Shown: in pieces, positions 36,849 to 47,268 of the stretch | Position numbering within the stretch: the stretch's first letter is position 1 | How the letters are laid out: every line of letters begins with the position of its first letter | Origin: Cryptomeria japonica | Taxonomy: Eukaryota; Streptophyta; Pinopsida; Cupressales; Cupressaceae | Assembly: GCF_030272615.1 (NCBI RefSeq) | Contig: NC_081405.1 | Coordinates: 647,654,920 to 647,718,919 of the forward strand | Length of the DNA: 64,000 nucleotides | Direction: 5' to 3' | Notes under the pieces: generated by a model | What the model saw: only the letters and a program-made list of their open reading frames with translations | What the model was told of the DNA's origin: nothing | Database searches by the model: none | Made by a program: the position numbers and the translations under genes

Positions 36849-36911
36849 CCCTATCCTTCTCTCTCTCTCTACCTCCCTCTCCTCCTCTCTCCTCCTCTCT
36901 CTCTCTCTCTA
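36797..36911. repeat. (CT)n tract at right edge of satellite
   Basis: Over 40 bp of pure CT followed by CT/CCT-rich sequence. It is the complement-strand counterpart of the GA tract on the left side. Confidence 0.95.
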
Positions 36912-37075
36912 AAATGTGACTAATAAAATCCGATATCCGATTTAATCAGATATCAAATTTCTGCCATGTGGCAGTTTACTAAATAAATGGTGGCAATGGA
37001 AATTTTTTGTACTAAAATTGGATATCCAATAAAATCGGATATCAAATTTTATCGGATATCTGATTTTTGTAGTCA
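36905..37075 (-). repeat. Right inverted arm flanking the satellite
   Basis: Reverse complement of 32319-32470. It carries five GATATC-type words (such as ccgatatccgattt and cggatatctgat) and continues with two more beyond the region of clear pairing. Confidence 0.88.
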
Positions 37076-37916
37076 AATTTTTAAATTTCAAATTTTGGCT
37101 CGGGTATGCTTTGGTATTTGGCTTGGAAGTGACAAGCCTAGAAAGTCAACTGAAAAAATGTGTTTTTTAGTATTCCTTGATTTTCCAGACTTTACACTGG
37201 TGGCTAGCAACTTTTTTGGTAGCCAAAATTGATAAAATGAAAAGGGTTTTTTAAGGACGTTCCCAGCTTTCCAACAATATAAGGCTTGTCTTATTTCAAC
37301 TTTAATAAATAATTATTATTTATTTTCTAATTGAATTCTGACAATAGTCCTGATTGATAAACTGATTGAAAAACACTCATAACTTTCAAATGGTATAACA
37401 TTTTTTGGAACTGAAAAATGCATCACATCCTATGCTTCGTCTACTATAGGGAAAAATTAAAAAAAATTAAATTTCATAAGGTTTTAACCAAGTTAGGTGG
37501 TCAGACATAGGAGTTTTTGAATTTCTAAAAAGTTGTAGTAAAAAATTAAAAAAAAATATGTGTCACATCCAGACATGAGTCTACTACTTATATTATAAAT
37601 ATTATAAAAAAATATTAAGATTTGATTGTGATTAGGGTGGTTAGACATATGTCTACTTCTTTTTTTTTTCCTGAAATTTTAGTACCGCTGCATTGAAACT
37701 TGAAATTTTCATCAAATAGGATTTTTTTTTTCCAAAAAACAACTAGTAGCTTAGAAACTACATTCAATTTTCTATATATTCTCTTCTTACATATTTTAAA
37801 AACTAATTTTCACAACTTATTCAAATTTTCATTTCAAGTTGCATAACTCTGATTTTCTAATATTTCATTGCCACTTAAGGGCCTGATTTGGCACACCATG
37901 ATCCTGCACATACCCC
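37076..37916. other. Right terminal region of copy B
   Basis: AT-rich and noncoding. It includes a 'gttgactttctaggcttgtc'-like subterminal segment (read on the minus strand) resembling gttgactttttgcttggcc of the left end. It finishes with the terminal inverted repeat at 37864-37916, ending CCTGCACATACCCC. Confidence 0.6.
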
Positions 37917-37919
37917 ATT
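37917..37919. other. Target-site duplication ATT (right)
   Basis: Matches ATT at 22575-22577 on the other side of copy B. Joining the flanks with one ATT recreates the sequence of the intact LTR. Confidence 0.75.
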
Positions 37920-38804
37920 ATTGGTGTTGCTGTTGAATAGAATAATATTATGCTACTACAAAGTGTATTACTTATGCATGTGTGAGAAAATTAGCCAAGC
38001 TCTCAATGAGTATCTAAGAAGAGAGAGAGAGAGAGTGAGGGAGAACTTGCTTGAAGTGTTCAACCAGTTGAAGAGCAAAACTAGTAGTGTCCATACCGGT
38101 AGAGAAGAGGTGAAGGAAGTTGCAAAGTAGGCAGACATAGAACCAATAGAGGGTAGTACCGATGAAGTGTAGAGCAGTGAGGAGGAGATTTAGTATGAGT
38201 AGAATAGAAGAGAGGTGAACTAGTAAAGTTAACTGACAAGCAAAGTAGTAGACGAGAGAAGCAAAAGAGTGAGTCAGTGTAGCAGAGAAGGTATCTCACC
38301 GACAAAGTAAGATATATGAAATGGTTACAAGATTCACTTGTAACAAGATAACTACTTTTGTATTTGATGTTTTCATTATGTTCACTGAGTTGTAGCTCAG
38401 TGTAGGGGTTGTAGCCCATAAATTAGTTAGGGGTTGGTGCTCCTTGGGTTGGTGCCCTAATTCAGGGGTTGTAGCTCCTTGGGTTGGTGCCCTAATTCAG
38501 GGGTTGTAGCTCCTTGGGTTGGTGCCCTAAACATTGTAACATTTTTTTATTGTGAGGCTAGATTGGAGCAGTAGTCTCTAGCAGCATTGCTCACCAAGAT
38601 TTTTCCCATCTTGGTTTTCCTCATATATGCTAGTGTTATGTGATGGCCCTTTGTGTGTGATTGCATGTGTATTTTTGTCTCCCCACTAACCGATAAGTCT
38701 GCATAGTATTAGATCTCATAACTGGTATACACATCTAGGTTGTTGAAGGGAAGAGTTGAGAGCCACTGATTCACCCCCCTCTTAGTGGTATATTGTGTCT
38801 AACA
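37920..38804 (+). repeat. Copia-2 5' LTR, downstream part
   Basis: Continues the LTR after copy B and aligns with 57809-58519 of the 3' LTR. Near 38418-38530 it has 35-bp direct repeats (gggttgtagctccttgggtt...gccctaattca). It ends ttgtgtctaaca just before the primer-binding site. Confidence 0.85.
38418..38530. repeat. 35-bp direct repeats in Copia-2 LTR
   Basis: Three copies of a 35-bp unit (ttcaggggttgtagctcctt...). The equivalent part of the 3' LTR (58283-58435) has four more divergent copies. Confidence 0.88.
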
Positions 38805-38806
38805 AT

Positions 38807-38818
38807 TGGTATCAGAGC
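38807..38818 (+). other. Primer-binding site of Copia-2
   Basis: TGGTATCAGAGC two bases after the LTR end, complementary to the 3' end of initiator Met tRNA. This fixes the LTR boundary and the plus orientation. Confidence 0.88.
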
Positions 38819-38877
38819 ATAGGTTCCTAGCTAGACAAGCTTTCTCTAGCTTGGGTAGATTTCGGCTTAAGGACACA

Positions 38878-40607
38878 ATGGTTTGTATAGTGTCAATCCC
38901 TGCTCCAATGTTTGATGGATCAAACTATTCTATTTGAAGTTGCAGAATGGAAGTCTTCCTATCCTCTCTAGGGTTTGATGTATGGATGTCGGTTGTTAAT
39001 GGTCTCCCTAGGAATGTCAGTCCTCCCACCAGATCTAAAGAAGAAAGAAGATGCTTGTGCAATGAAGAAGCCATGAAGGCTATATTTAGTGGGCTCATCA
39101 GTGATGTCTATTCACAGGTGGAGAGATGCAAAATAGCAAAAAGATTATGGGAGAGATTCAAGAAGCTCTATGGAAATAATTCTACTACTACAGAATCATC
39201 TTGTGATGATAGGATGAGAAATTTATCTCATACTTTTGTAGATGATGAAGGTAGATCGACCAACAGCTACAATATTGATGAAGAAGGAACCCACCTCTTC
39301 ACGACTCAAGAATTTGAAGATGAGGTGCACACATCTGGGAGTGTTAAGGAAAACATATCCCACCTACAAGATCTATTTGATAGTGAAGAATAAGAAGAAG
39401 TAGAAGTTGACCTTGAAGGAGAGCTTGTAAATGAACTTGAAGAACTCAATAGAGTTAGAAGGGAGTGCAAGCTATTCAAGAATGCTGCTATAGTGGAGCA
39501 AAACAAGCTAACAAAATGCCTTGACGAATCTGAAATATGTATCTTAGAACTGAAGACTCAAGAGGAAGACACCAAGGAATGTCGATGCAGTGATCTAGCC
39601 TTTGAGATAGAAGTAAAAGATAAAGAAAATTAACAGCTTCTTGGAGAAATGGAGATTCTCCGAAATGACCTTGAGAAATGTTAGGATGAGCTCAAGGTAA
39701 GAATCTGGTTTGATGGCAGTAGTGATGCCTTGGACAAAATTTTGAAGAAGTAGAAGCATGCCAAGGACACTAAGGGATTAGGAAGTGGTGCCGGTGAATG
39801 CTCCACCAACAAGAATATCCCCCACAGTGACATTCAGTTTGTCTCCTCGAATGGAGAAAACAAGGGACAATCCTTTATAGTCAGAAATTCTCCCCGAAAG
39901 AAGGTTGACCTAAGAACAACCAGAGATGACATGCAAATAGAAAGGAAGATCAATGTTGCAAGAAGAAGGAACAATATAGATCCTAAAGGAAAAGGGAAGA
40001 TGGGAGAAGACAGCTTCACCAGAAGCAAGAAAATGAGAAAGTAGCAAAGAAGATCTCCTACTGGCAGAGGACAAAGAAATGCTACCATACATAGGGAAAA
40101 GTAATTGTGGGAGAAGAAGAGACCAGATGAAAGGGCTGCAAGGAATGGACAACCTAGGGTCCATCCCCAAAGAAGCAGAAATGGAGATGCAAAACTAGTA
40201 AGATCTCCTGATAGCAAGATAAATTTGTAAGTCATATGCCATCCTTTATCGGTTACTGCTTTGGATGTAATTCTTATGGCCATAAGGAAGAGGCATGTAG
40301 AAAGAATATAGAAAGAATAATATAGGATCTCATGGCCATCTTGCATGTGAGAAAAATGTATCCAGAAGTAAATACATGCATGTCCCCTCTCCTAGTTATG
40401 CAAATGTTGTTTGTCATAACTGCAATGGTTTTGGCCATAAAGTGTTTGAATGCAGGAAGAGGAACCTGCAGTCACATGGAGGCCAATATAAGGACTATGA
40501 TTTACAAAAAAGTGGATATAGAGCATTTGGAATTTATATTCCTACATGGAACCAAAGGAGGAAAGTCCCTGCAGGAGCAAGAGGTCTACTGGTTTTGGTT
40601 GCCAGTC
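38878..40607 (+). pseudogene. Copia-2 gag, first part
   Basis: Capsid-like protein of a Copia element. The frame from ATG 38878 begins with SIPAPMFDGSNYS, the usual Copia gag opening. The capsid region includes KRLWERFKKLYG (about 39150), then a Glu/Lys-rich region predicted as coiled coil (39390-39720), then a basic region. Two zinc knuckles follow in other frames: CFGCNSYGHKEEAC (near 40248-40290) and CHNCNGFGHKVFEC (near 40409-40450). Seven or more in-frame stops and at least one frameshift (about 40215) kill it. The Gypsy element interrupts it at 40612, and the reading resumes at 54862. Confidence 0.82.
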
Positions 40608-40612
40608 ACAAC
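40608..40612. other. Target-site duplication ACAAC (left)
   Basis: ACAAC directly before the LTR start at 40613, repeated at 54857-54861 directly after the other LTR. It is a 5-bp duplication as expected of a retroviral-type integrase. Confidence 0.93.
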
Positions 40613-41717
40613 TGAAGAGGGGAAAATAGATTTGAAAGGTAAACTGATCAAAACATAATGAAATAAACATGTAGAATGCTAAAATATCATAAAAAGACCA
40701 TTTCGCCTTGCTATTTTACTTTCTCCTTTGGATTGAGCTTGATGAAGTGATGGCACCCCTGGATAATGCTCCACTTGATGTGCTCCTTTGATTGCTGGAT
40801 GTGGATGGCTCTCCAATATTGTGCACAAATGATAAGGATAAATGATAAGGATGAGATGATCAAGTTGCCAAGATGATTTCCTGGGCTCAAAAGGACAACA
40901 TAAGCTTACTGGATTTCAAGATGTCCTGAATGAAGGGATGGAGCCCTATTTTATAGGAAGAGGAGAGGAAAATGAATGGCTACGATTTACTTGTGAGCTC
41001 ACACAAGCTCCAAGAGAGGATGTGGAGACCAAGAAATATGCCCTAAAGGCATTTCGTATCTCCACACTCTACAAGATGCATTGGAGGAATTAAAAATTCT
41101 CCAAAAATGGATATTATGGGGATTAGAAGAATAAAAAGGAATTAAAAATTCCTTGGGAGAGGGAAATGCCTAGAGCAATGTGAGATTTCGAAAATCTTAT
41201 ATTCATCTAGAAAAAGAGCATTTAAAGCTAGTGGCTGGATGAAAGGACAAAGAGTTGACTTTGTGGCTAATCATGATGATTAACCATTAATGACTCATTA
41301 GGAGGGGAATTAAAGGAAATGTTAGGTGGGATTTATATTTGTAGGAGAATTTGACTAGGAGAGAGAATGAGTGGAGGGAATAAAAAATTAGAAGAATAAT
41401 GTTAAGTGAGTTTAGGGAGTTTCTAAAAGAATCTATTAGGTTAATGATGAATTAAGAAGACGACTTGTAGGAATCATATAGGTTAACTAATTAATTGAAA
41501 TTAATTAGCTAAGAGGAAGATTTGTGAGGATTTGATTTTTTAGAAGAATAAAGAAAGGGATTGATTTATTAAATAAATCAATTATATGCTATAGTGACAA
41601 TATTAATTATATTTAATTAATATTGAGAAGAATTTTAATTAACATAATTAATTAATTAATTAATTAATTATGTGAGGAATTAAAAATAATTAAAATAATT
41701 ATTTTTAAGTGTCTACA
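40613..41717 (-). repeat. Gypsy 3' LTR
   Basis: On the minus strand it starts TGTAGACACTTAAAAATAAT and ends CCCCTCTTCA. It is 1105 bp, with a (TTAA)n run near 41650. Confidence 0.92.
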
Positions 41718-41736
41718 TTTTGCCCCTCTTTGAAGC
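41718..41736 (-). other. Gypsy polypurine tract
   Basis: Minus strand caaagaggggcaaaat directly abuts the 3' LTR and is the expected plus-strand primer. Confidence 0.75.
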
Positions 41737-41934
41737 GAGGTGTGATGATGCATTGATTCAAAGAATAATCTTGTTTTGATGTTGATATTGGTTTGATAGG
41801 ATGCCTCGGCTCTTGATTTATAGATTACGGTATGGTGATGCCCCCTTGGGAGATCAATTGAGGTATTTGATCTTTGGAGTTTTGCGAAATTGATATCCTG
41901 ATAGATTTGATTTGATTCGATTGATAAGATCTAG

Positions 41935-42530
41935 ATTCAGTCTGGTTCCAAGAAGAATTCATCTTGTATAAGACAAAGACGATCAAAGTGTCTAGTTTCA
42001 GGAAGGATTCATCCTGTATAAGACATGATTGATCACAACGTCTAGTTTCAAAAAGGATTCATCCTGTATAAGACATGATAAGAGCGTCTGGTTTTAGGAA
42101 GGATTCATCCTGTATAAGACATAATTTATCACAACATCTAGTTTCAGGAAGGATTCATCCTATATAAGACATGATCGATCACAACGAACATCTAGTTTCA
42201 GGAAGGATTCATCCTGTATAAGACACGATCAGAGCGTTTGGTTTTAGGAAGGATTCATCTTGTATAAGACATGATCAACTCGTCTGATTTCAGGAAGGAT
42301 TCATCCTGTATAAGACATGATTAGATCACAACGTTTGGTTTCAGGAAGGAATCATCCTGTATAAGACATGATCAAATCACAATGTCTGGTTTCAAGAAGG
42401 ATACATCCTGTATAAGACATGATCAATCACAACGTCTAGTTTCAGGAAGGATTCATCCTATATAAGACATGATTATATCACAATGTCTGGTTTCAGGAAG
42501 GATTCATCTTGTATAAGACATGATCAGAAT
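41935..42530. repeat. About 12 tandem copies of a 44-56 bp repeat
   Basis: Each copy contains ggaaggattcatcctgtata followed by agacatgat and a variable spacer (cgatcacaac or agagc). The core aggattcatcct is itself palindromic. It lies between the integrase end and the 3' LTR of the Gypsy, where Tat-type elements often carry tandem repeats. Confidence 0.92.
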
Positions 42531-43635
42531 TAGAATTGATTGTGAGAAAAAAAAAAAATAATAGAGGAAGAAAAATTAGCATGGAAGGGATAAAGGAGGA
42601 AGATATATGAAGTAGTCGTGAGGTATTTGGAAAGAAGAATAAGAGATGCGAGACTGCGGAGGAAAATGGGGGCAATTGAGAACTCCATGGGATTATTGAG
42701 TTTAGGATTTGATAGAATGATGGTGAGGTTTTGTGCACAACAAATGTGGAGAGCCAACCTAGTTTGATGTTGCCCTGAGTGACTTGCACCACTGCTTATA
42801 GAAATCAGGATGCCATGAGAAACCCAGGGCATGGACTGACTTTGTAGACAAACGGGAATTTCTTGCACACAACAATGCAAGTGTTAAGAAACACTAATAC
42901 AAAGTTGTGGGTTCATGCAAGGAAACCCTCAAACACATCGATACCTCTTGTACATGAGAAGGTAAGTGTTGATAAACACTAGTACCAGGTCACCGGTTTA
43001 TACAAGAAGGATCCAAAACATGCCATACTATGAAATATGCCCTAGTATGCACCTATCATAACATACCTGGATATGGAAGAACCCAGGCAGTCATAAATAG
43101 TGGTAGTTGTAGGGAAAAAGATGCAAGCCTATATGAAAAGATATAACAAAATCTAACAAGTCTCTTCCTTGCGACCAAATGATACCTCTTGCCAAGAGTA
43201 GAACTAGGATGGACTTGGGATTGTTTCTCAAGACTTCTTGAAGCTTATACAGAGGCATAAAAGCTCAATTTCACTGGGACATTTCTTGTTCATGACTTAG
43301 GCGAAGACTCATCATCATACACATGTTTTATTAGGAGGCGGAAAAGAAGGAATGTTGTGCATGGGTGGGCTAGATGGCAGATGATTTGTAGTATCGACAT
43401 GATAGACAATGGATCCAATTATTTAACTTGGTGCTTGCATAGAGGTTTTCACCAAGATACTTTCCCATAGCGCCATGAATTATTTTCTTTCTTTTTCTTT
43501 CTTTTTTCTTTCTTTTCTTTATTTTTTTGTATCATAAGGTGCCTGTTTGCTAGGTTTGCACCAAAGTGACAATTTTTTCAGGATCTTTTTTTTTTCATTT
43601 TTTTATTTTTTTGACAATTTAAGACTTTCTAAGGA
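42531..43635. other. Gypsy 3' noncoding region
   Basis: No coding motif. It includes a TTTC/T-rich run at about 43486-43530 and a second T-rich run at about 43576-43612. It lies between the integrase stop (43636) and the tandem repeats. Confidence 0.6.
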
Positions 43636-44724
43636 CTAATCATAAAACCTTTTGAGGTGCATGATATTCATCCGATCATCCAAAGGATCGCCTTCAGGAG
43701 TAGCCAACTGATAAGCTCCTGATCCATATTTCACTGTGATTACATATGGTCCAAGCCAATTAGGCTTGAACTTTCCTTTCTTTTCTCTTTCTTGTAGATT
43801 TTTCTGATTCTCCATGAGGACAAGATCACCAACTTGGAATTCTCAAGTTCTGACTTTTTTATGATAACTCATGCACAGACGATTTTGATATACCTGGAGA
43901 TGATTCAAGGCCTTGAGGCACCTTTCATCTAACAATTCTAGCTCTTGTAAGTGGGCAATTCTATATTCTTCCTCTAGTAGGATGTTTTGTAGCGATACCC
44001 TTAGAGAGGGGATCTTGATCTCAAGGGGAAGGATAGCTTCAAAACCAAATACTAGGGAATAAGGAGTGGCACTTGTGGGGGTGCGGATGGAGGTGCGGTA
44101 GGCCCATAATGCAGGATGGATTTGGAGGTGCCAATCACGACCCGCTTCATTGACTGTCTTTTTGAGGATTTTTATTAGGGTTTTATTAGAAGCCTCAGCT
44201 TGGCCATTGCCTTGGGGATAATATGGAGTGGAGAAGCAGTGTTGGATGTTGAATTTTTGGCAGAGTTCTTTGACATCTTGGTATTTAAATTGTTTACCAT
44301 TATCTGTGATGATAACTTTTGGGATGCCATATTGGCAGATTAGGTAGTTCAGGATGAATTTGGATATTTGCTTGCTGGTGGTGAAAGTAAGAGGGATAGC
44401 CTCTACCCACTTGGTGAAGTATTCGGTGGTGGTGATAATGAATTTATGTCCGCTGGAAGATAAAGGGTAGATTTTCCCAATGAGATCGAGCCCCCACTAC
44501 GAGAAGGGCCATGGTGTAATGAATGGCTGCAATTCTTGTGACAGTGCATGAATCTTGTCACCATGATGCTGGCAAGGGATGCATTTCTTCACATAGTTGT
44601 ATGCATCTTCTTCCATTTTAGGCCAATAGTATCTTGTTCTCAAAAGTTTTTTAGCCAATGTGAGTCCACTTGAGTGTGCCCCATAGATGCCCTCATGTAC
44701 TTCGCGTAATACCCATTCGGCTTC
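43636..44724 (-). pseudogene. Gypsy integrase
   Basis: Integrase that would insert the element's cDNA into host DNA. On the minus strand it reads from a His/Cys zinc module (EVHEGIYGAH ... CIPCQHH, about 44705-44565) into the core. Core motifs are WGLDLIGK (first Asp, near 44480), VIITDNGKQF (second Asp, near 44305) and GNGQAEASNK (Glu, near 44210). A C-terminal GPY-type module (WLGPYVITVKYGSGAY) ends at the stop 43638-43636. It continues the same frame as the rest of pol. In-frame stops lie at about 44727, 44490 and 43850, where related proteins have Gln, Gln/Arg or Arg. Confidence 0.88.
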
Positions 44725-45474
44725 TTATTTATCTAAACACCTTAGGAGGGAACCATCAAAATGCCTTCTGAACAAGGTGTCTGCAAGGATGTTGTAATGG
44801 GCACATCGGTGGATGAAAGTTTGTTGTTGGGTTTTGGTGAGATGTGGGGGAATGGTGTTGCCTTTGAGGAAAGTGAAGGTTTCTTGGTACCAAGGGGACT
44901 CTAGACCAATGAGAACACACACCATTTCAAATTTTGGTAGGTCGTATGTTGGTATAAACAATTGCTCGACCAAGAACTCGCACTTCTGACTGTGTGCTGG
45001 CATTTGAAGAAGGGAGCCAATGGTGTCCATTGCATCTATAGCCCTATTGTTTGTTCGTGGGATTTTGTCAAACTTGATTGCTGTGAAATGTTGCTTAAAA
45101 TCTTCAACCATGGTATGGTAGGAAAGGAGTTTATCATCTTTTGTCTGGTATTCATCATTGACTTGTTTTATGATGAGCTGGGAATCGCCATAGACTTGTA
45201 ATTCCTTTATTTTCCAGTGGATAGCCAAGCATAAACCTATGATGAGGGCCTCGTATTCTGCTATGTTATTAGTACATGCAAAGGATATCTTGTATGATTT
45301 GGGGATGCCATCTCCTTGAGGTGTGACCAATAATATTCCTGCCCCCGATCCATTTTGAGTGTAGGAGCCATCAAAATACAATTTCCATGTGGAGGATGTG
45401 GCAACAGTCATAATGAACTCATCTAGTAATTCTGTGAGAAGAGGATGGTCGCTTGGAAGTGGAGCTTCAGCCAG
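44725..45474 (-). pseudogene. Gypsy additional RNase H (archaeal type)
   Basis: A second RNase H domain with the catalytic pattern LYFDGS (Asp near 45372), NIAEYEAL (Glu near 45256) and VYGDSQL (Asp near 45186). It is followed by a linker that includes FFIPTYD-like and HFDGSLLRC segments leading to integrase. Plant Tat elements are known for carrying this domain in addition to the one attached to reverse transcriptase. The frame is open between stops at about 45475 and 44727. Confidence 0.88.
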
Positions 45475-47268
45475 CTAATCTGCAATAACTTGTCCCTTGA
45501 TTGTCTTTCTGTCCACATATTCGATGTCAAACTCACTTAGAAGCATGACCCATTTATCCGTTCTGCTAGTGAGAGCAACTTTTGACAAGAGATATTTAAG
45601 TGGATCAATTTTAGCAATTAATTTTTTCTTGTTGTTTACCATATATTGTCGTAGTTTCTGTGTGCTGAATACTAATGCCAAACATGCTCTTTCAATGGGG
45701 GTGTAGTTGAGTTCATATCCTACCAACATCCGACTGATGTAGTAAATGGCGTGTTCCTTCCCTTGATCATCTATTTGCACCAATAATGCCCCCAATGCCA
45801 CTGTAGTAGCACATATGTACAAAATGAAGGGTTTTCCAGGGGTAGGTGGCATCAGAACTAGAGGTGATGCTAGATATTCTTTTAACTTTTCAAAGGCCTT
45901 TTGACAGAGGCAATCCCATTTGAATTTTGTGTCTTTACATAACAAATGTACAAATGGATGGCACTTGTCAGCTAGTTGTGAAATGAAATTCCTGACAGAC
46001 TGGAGTTTTCCCTAGAGACTGCATAGTTGTCTGAGAGTTTTTGGCGGAGGCATTTCCATAATAGCTTTTACTTTTTTGGGATAAACCTCGATGCCTCTGT
46101 GGGAAACAATGAATCCTAGTAGTTTTCCCGATGTGACGCCAAACACACACTTTTTAGGATTTAGGCGCAACTTGTATTTTTCCAATCTTTTGAAGATCTA
46201 TTTTAGAATAGGGATGTGCTCTTATCTTGTCTTGGATTTGCCTAGCAGATCATCCACATAGTCCTCCATAATTTTGTGCAAGAGGTCATGAAAAATTATT
46301 GTCATTGCCCTTTGATATGTAGCTCCAGCATTTTTAAGGCCGAAAGGCATGACTCGATAACAAAAAGTACCCCATGGTGTTGTGAATGCAGTTTTATGCT
46401 GATCCTCATTTGCTATCCTGATTTGGTTGTATCCAGAAAACCCATCCATTAGCGATAGCATTTCATGTCCTGCTATAAGATCCACAATCATATCTATGTT
46501 TGGGAGCAGGAAATCATCTTTAGGACAAGCCATATTTAGATCTCAGAAATCTGTGCAAATGGAGATGCCCCCAGCAGGTTTCCCGATAGGCACAATGTTG
46601 GAGACCCATTCAGCGTAGTCTATGGGTTTGATAAATTCTGCATCTAACAACTTTTGAAGTTCTGCCTTGACCAAGAAAGCAATATGCGGGTGCATTTTGT
46701 GGAGTTTTTGTTTTACAGGTTTTGCATCTGGGTGGACGATGAGATTGTGAACCACCAAGGCAGGATCCAACCCTGGCATATCGGAATAGGACCATGCAAA
46801 ATTGATTTTAACCTTTGTAAGGAAGTTGATGAAGTCTTGTTTCTTGATTTCAGTGAGGGATTTGGCAATGAGCAAATTTTTTGGAATGACTTCGATGCCC
46901 ATGTTGATGCTATCTGTTTCTTCTATCAACAAATTTGATTTGTCCCATGGAAGGTAACCAATGGTAGGGAGGTCAAATCCCTCATCATCAAGTGCCTTTT
47001 CCAGGTTTTCACTTTTAGATACGCCCTTTCTTTTTATTTCTTGTTCATCCAAAGGCGCCTCAGGGAGGTTTTCACCTAGGAAATCATATCTTTTTCTTTT
47101 ATTATCTTTTTTGTGGATAAGGGCATTGACTTGACTACCAAAGTATCCCTTTTCGTGTAGTTGAATACCCTCAATTCTATTATAGTCTTCCATATTTTGC
47201 ATTGTTAGGAGAGAAATGGGAGCATTATCATTGATGCAGATATCTAAATTGGGTTTGTCTCATTGGCC
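45475..47268 (-). pseudogene. Gypsy reverse transcriptase and attached RNase H
   Basis: Polymerase that would copy element RNA to DNA. Motifs on the minus strand: EFIKPIDYAEWVSNIVPI (about 46640-46590), LMDGFSGYNQI (near 46449), FGLKNAGATYQRAM (near 46340) and the catalytic YVDD at 46260-46249. The attached RNase H covers about 45945-45475 (FEKLKEYLASPLVLMPP, ALGALLVQ, YYISRML, PIERACLALVF). An acidic linker with LGENLPEAPLDEQEIKRKG lies upstream of reverse transcriptase. In-frame stops occur near 47262, 47256, 46536, 46224, 46203, 46020 and 45477. All are explicable by single transitions, and there is no frameshift. Confidence 0.92.

Larger units (their letters stand above)
22578..37916 (+). 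mobile_element. 15.3-kb DNA transposon copy B with satellite cargo
   Basis: The element is bounded by terminal inverted repeats: left GGGTTAGTGCAGGATC (22578-22593), and right, read inward, GGGGTATGTGCAGGATCATG (37916-37897). It is flanked by a 3-bp duplication ATT (22575-22577 and 37917-37919). Removing it with one ATT restores gacATTATTGGTGTTGC. The uninterrupted LTR copy near 57803-57818 reads gacATTGTTGGTG. Contents from left to right: AT-rich palindromic end, ORF1-like pseudogene (+), a 360-bp tandem array, a transposase-like pseudogene (-), an inverted arm, a 20-bp satellite array, the second inverted arm and the right end. Autonomous ancestry is likely, but both genes are broken now. 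The superfamily is not assigned: a 3-bp duplication is known for CACTA and PIF/Harbinger, but neither the ends nor the transposase motifs match those that I know. Confidence 0.85.

Noticed and set aside
39834-40346. 170-codon minus-strand open frame
   Set aside because: Antisense of the Copia-2 gag coding region; hydrophobic composition mirrors the basic gag tail.
41935-42530. Repeat-spacer pattern resembling CRISPR
   Set aside because: The spacers are themselves similar to each other and the array lies inside a Gypsy element.
42493-42880. Two overlapping minus-strand open frames of about 100 codons
   Set aside because: No motif, and they lie in the noncoding region between integrase and the 3' LTR.
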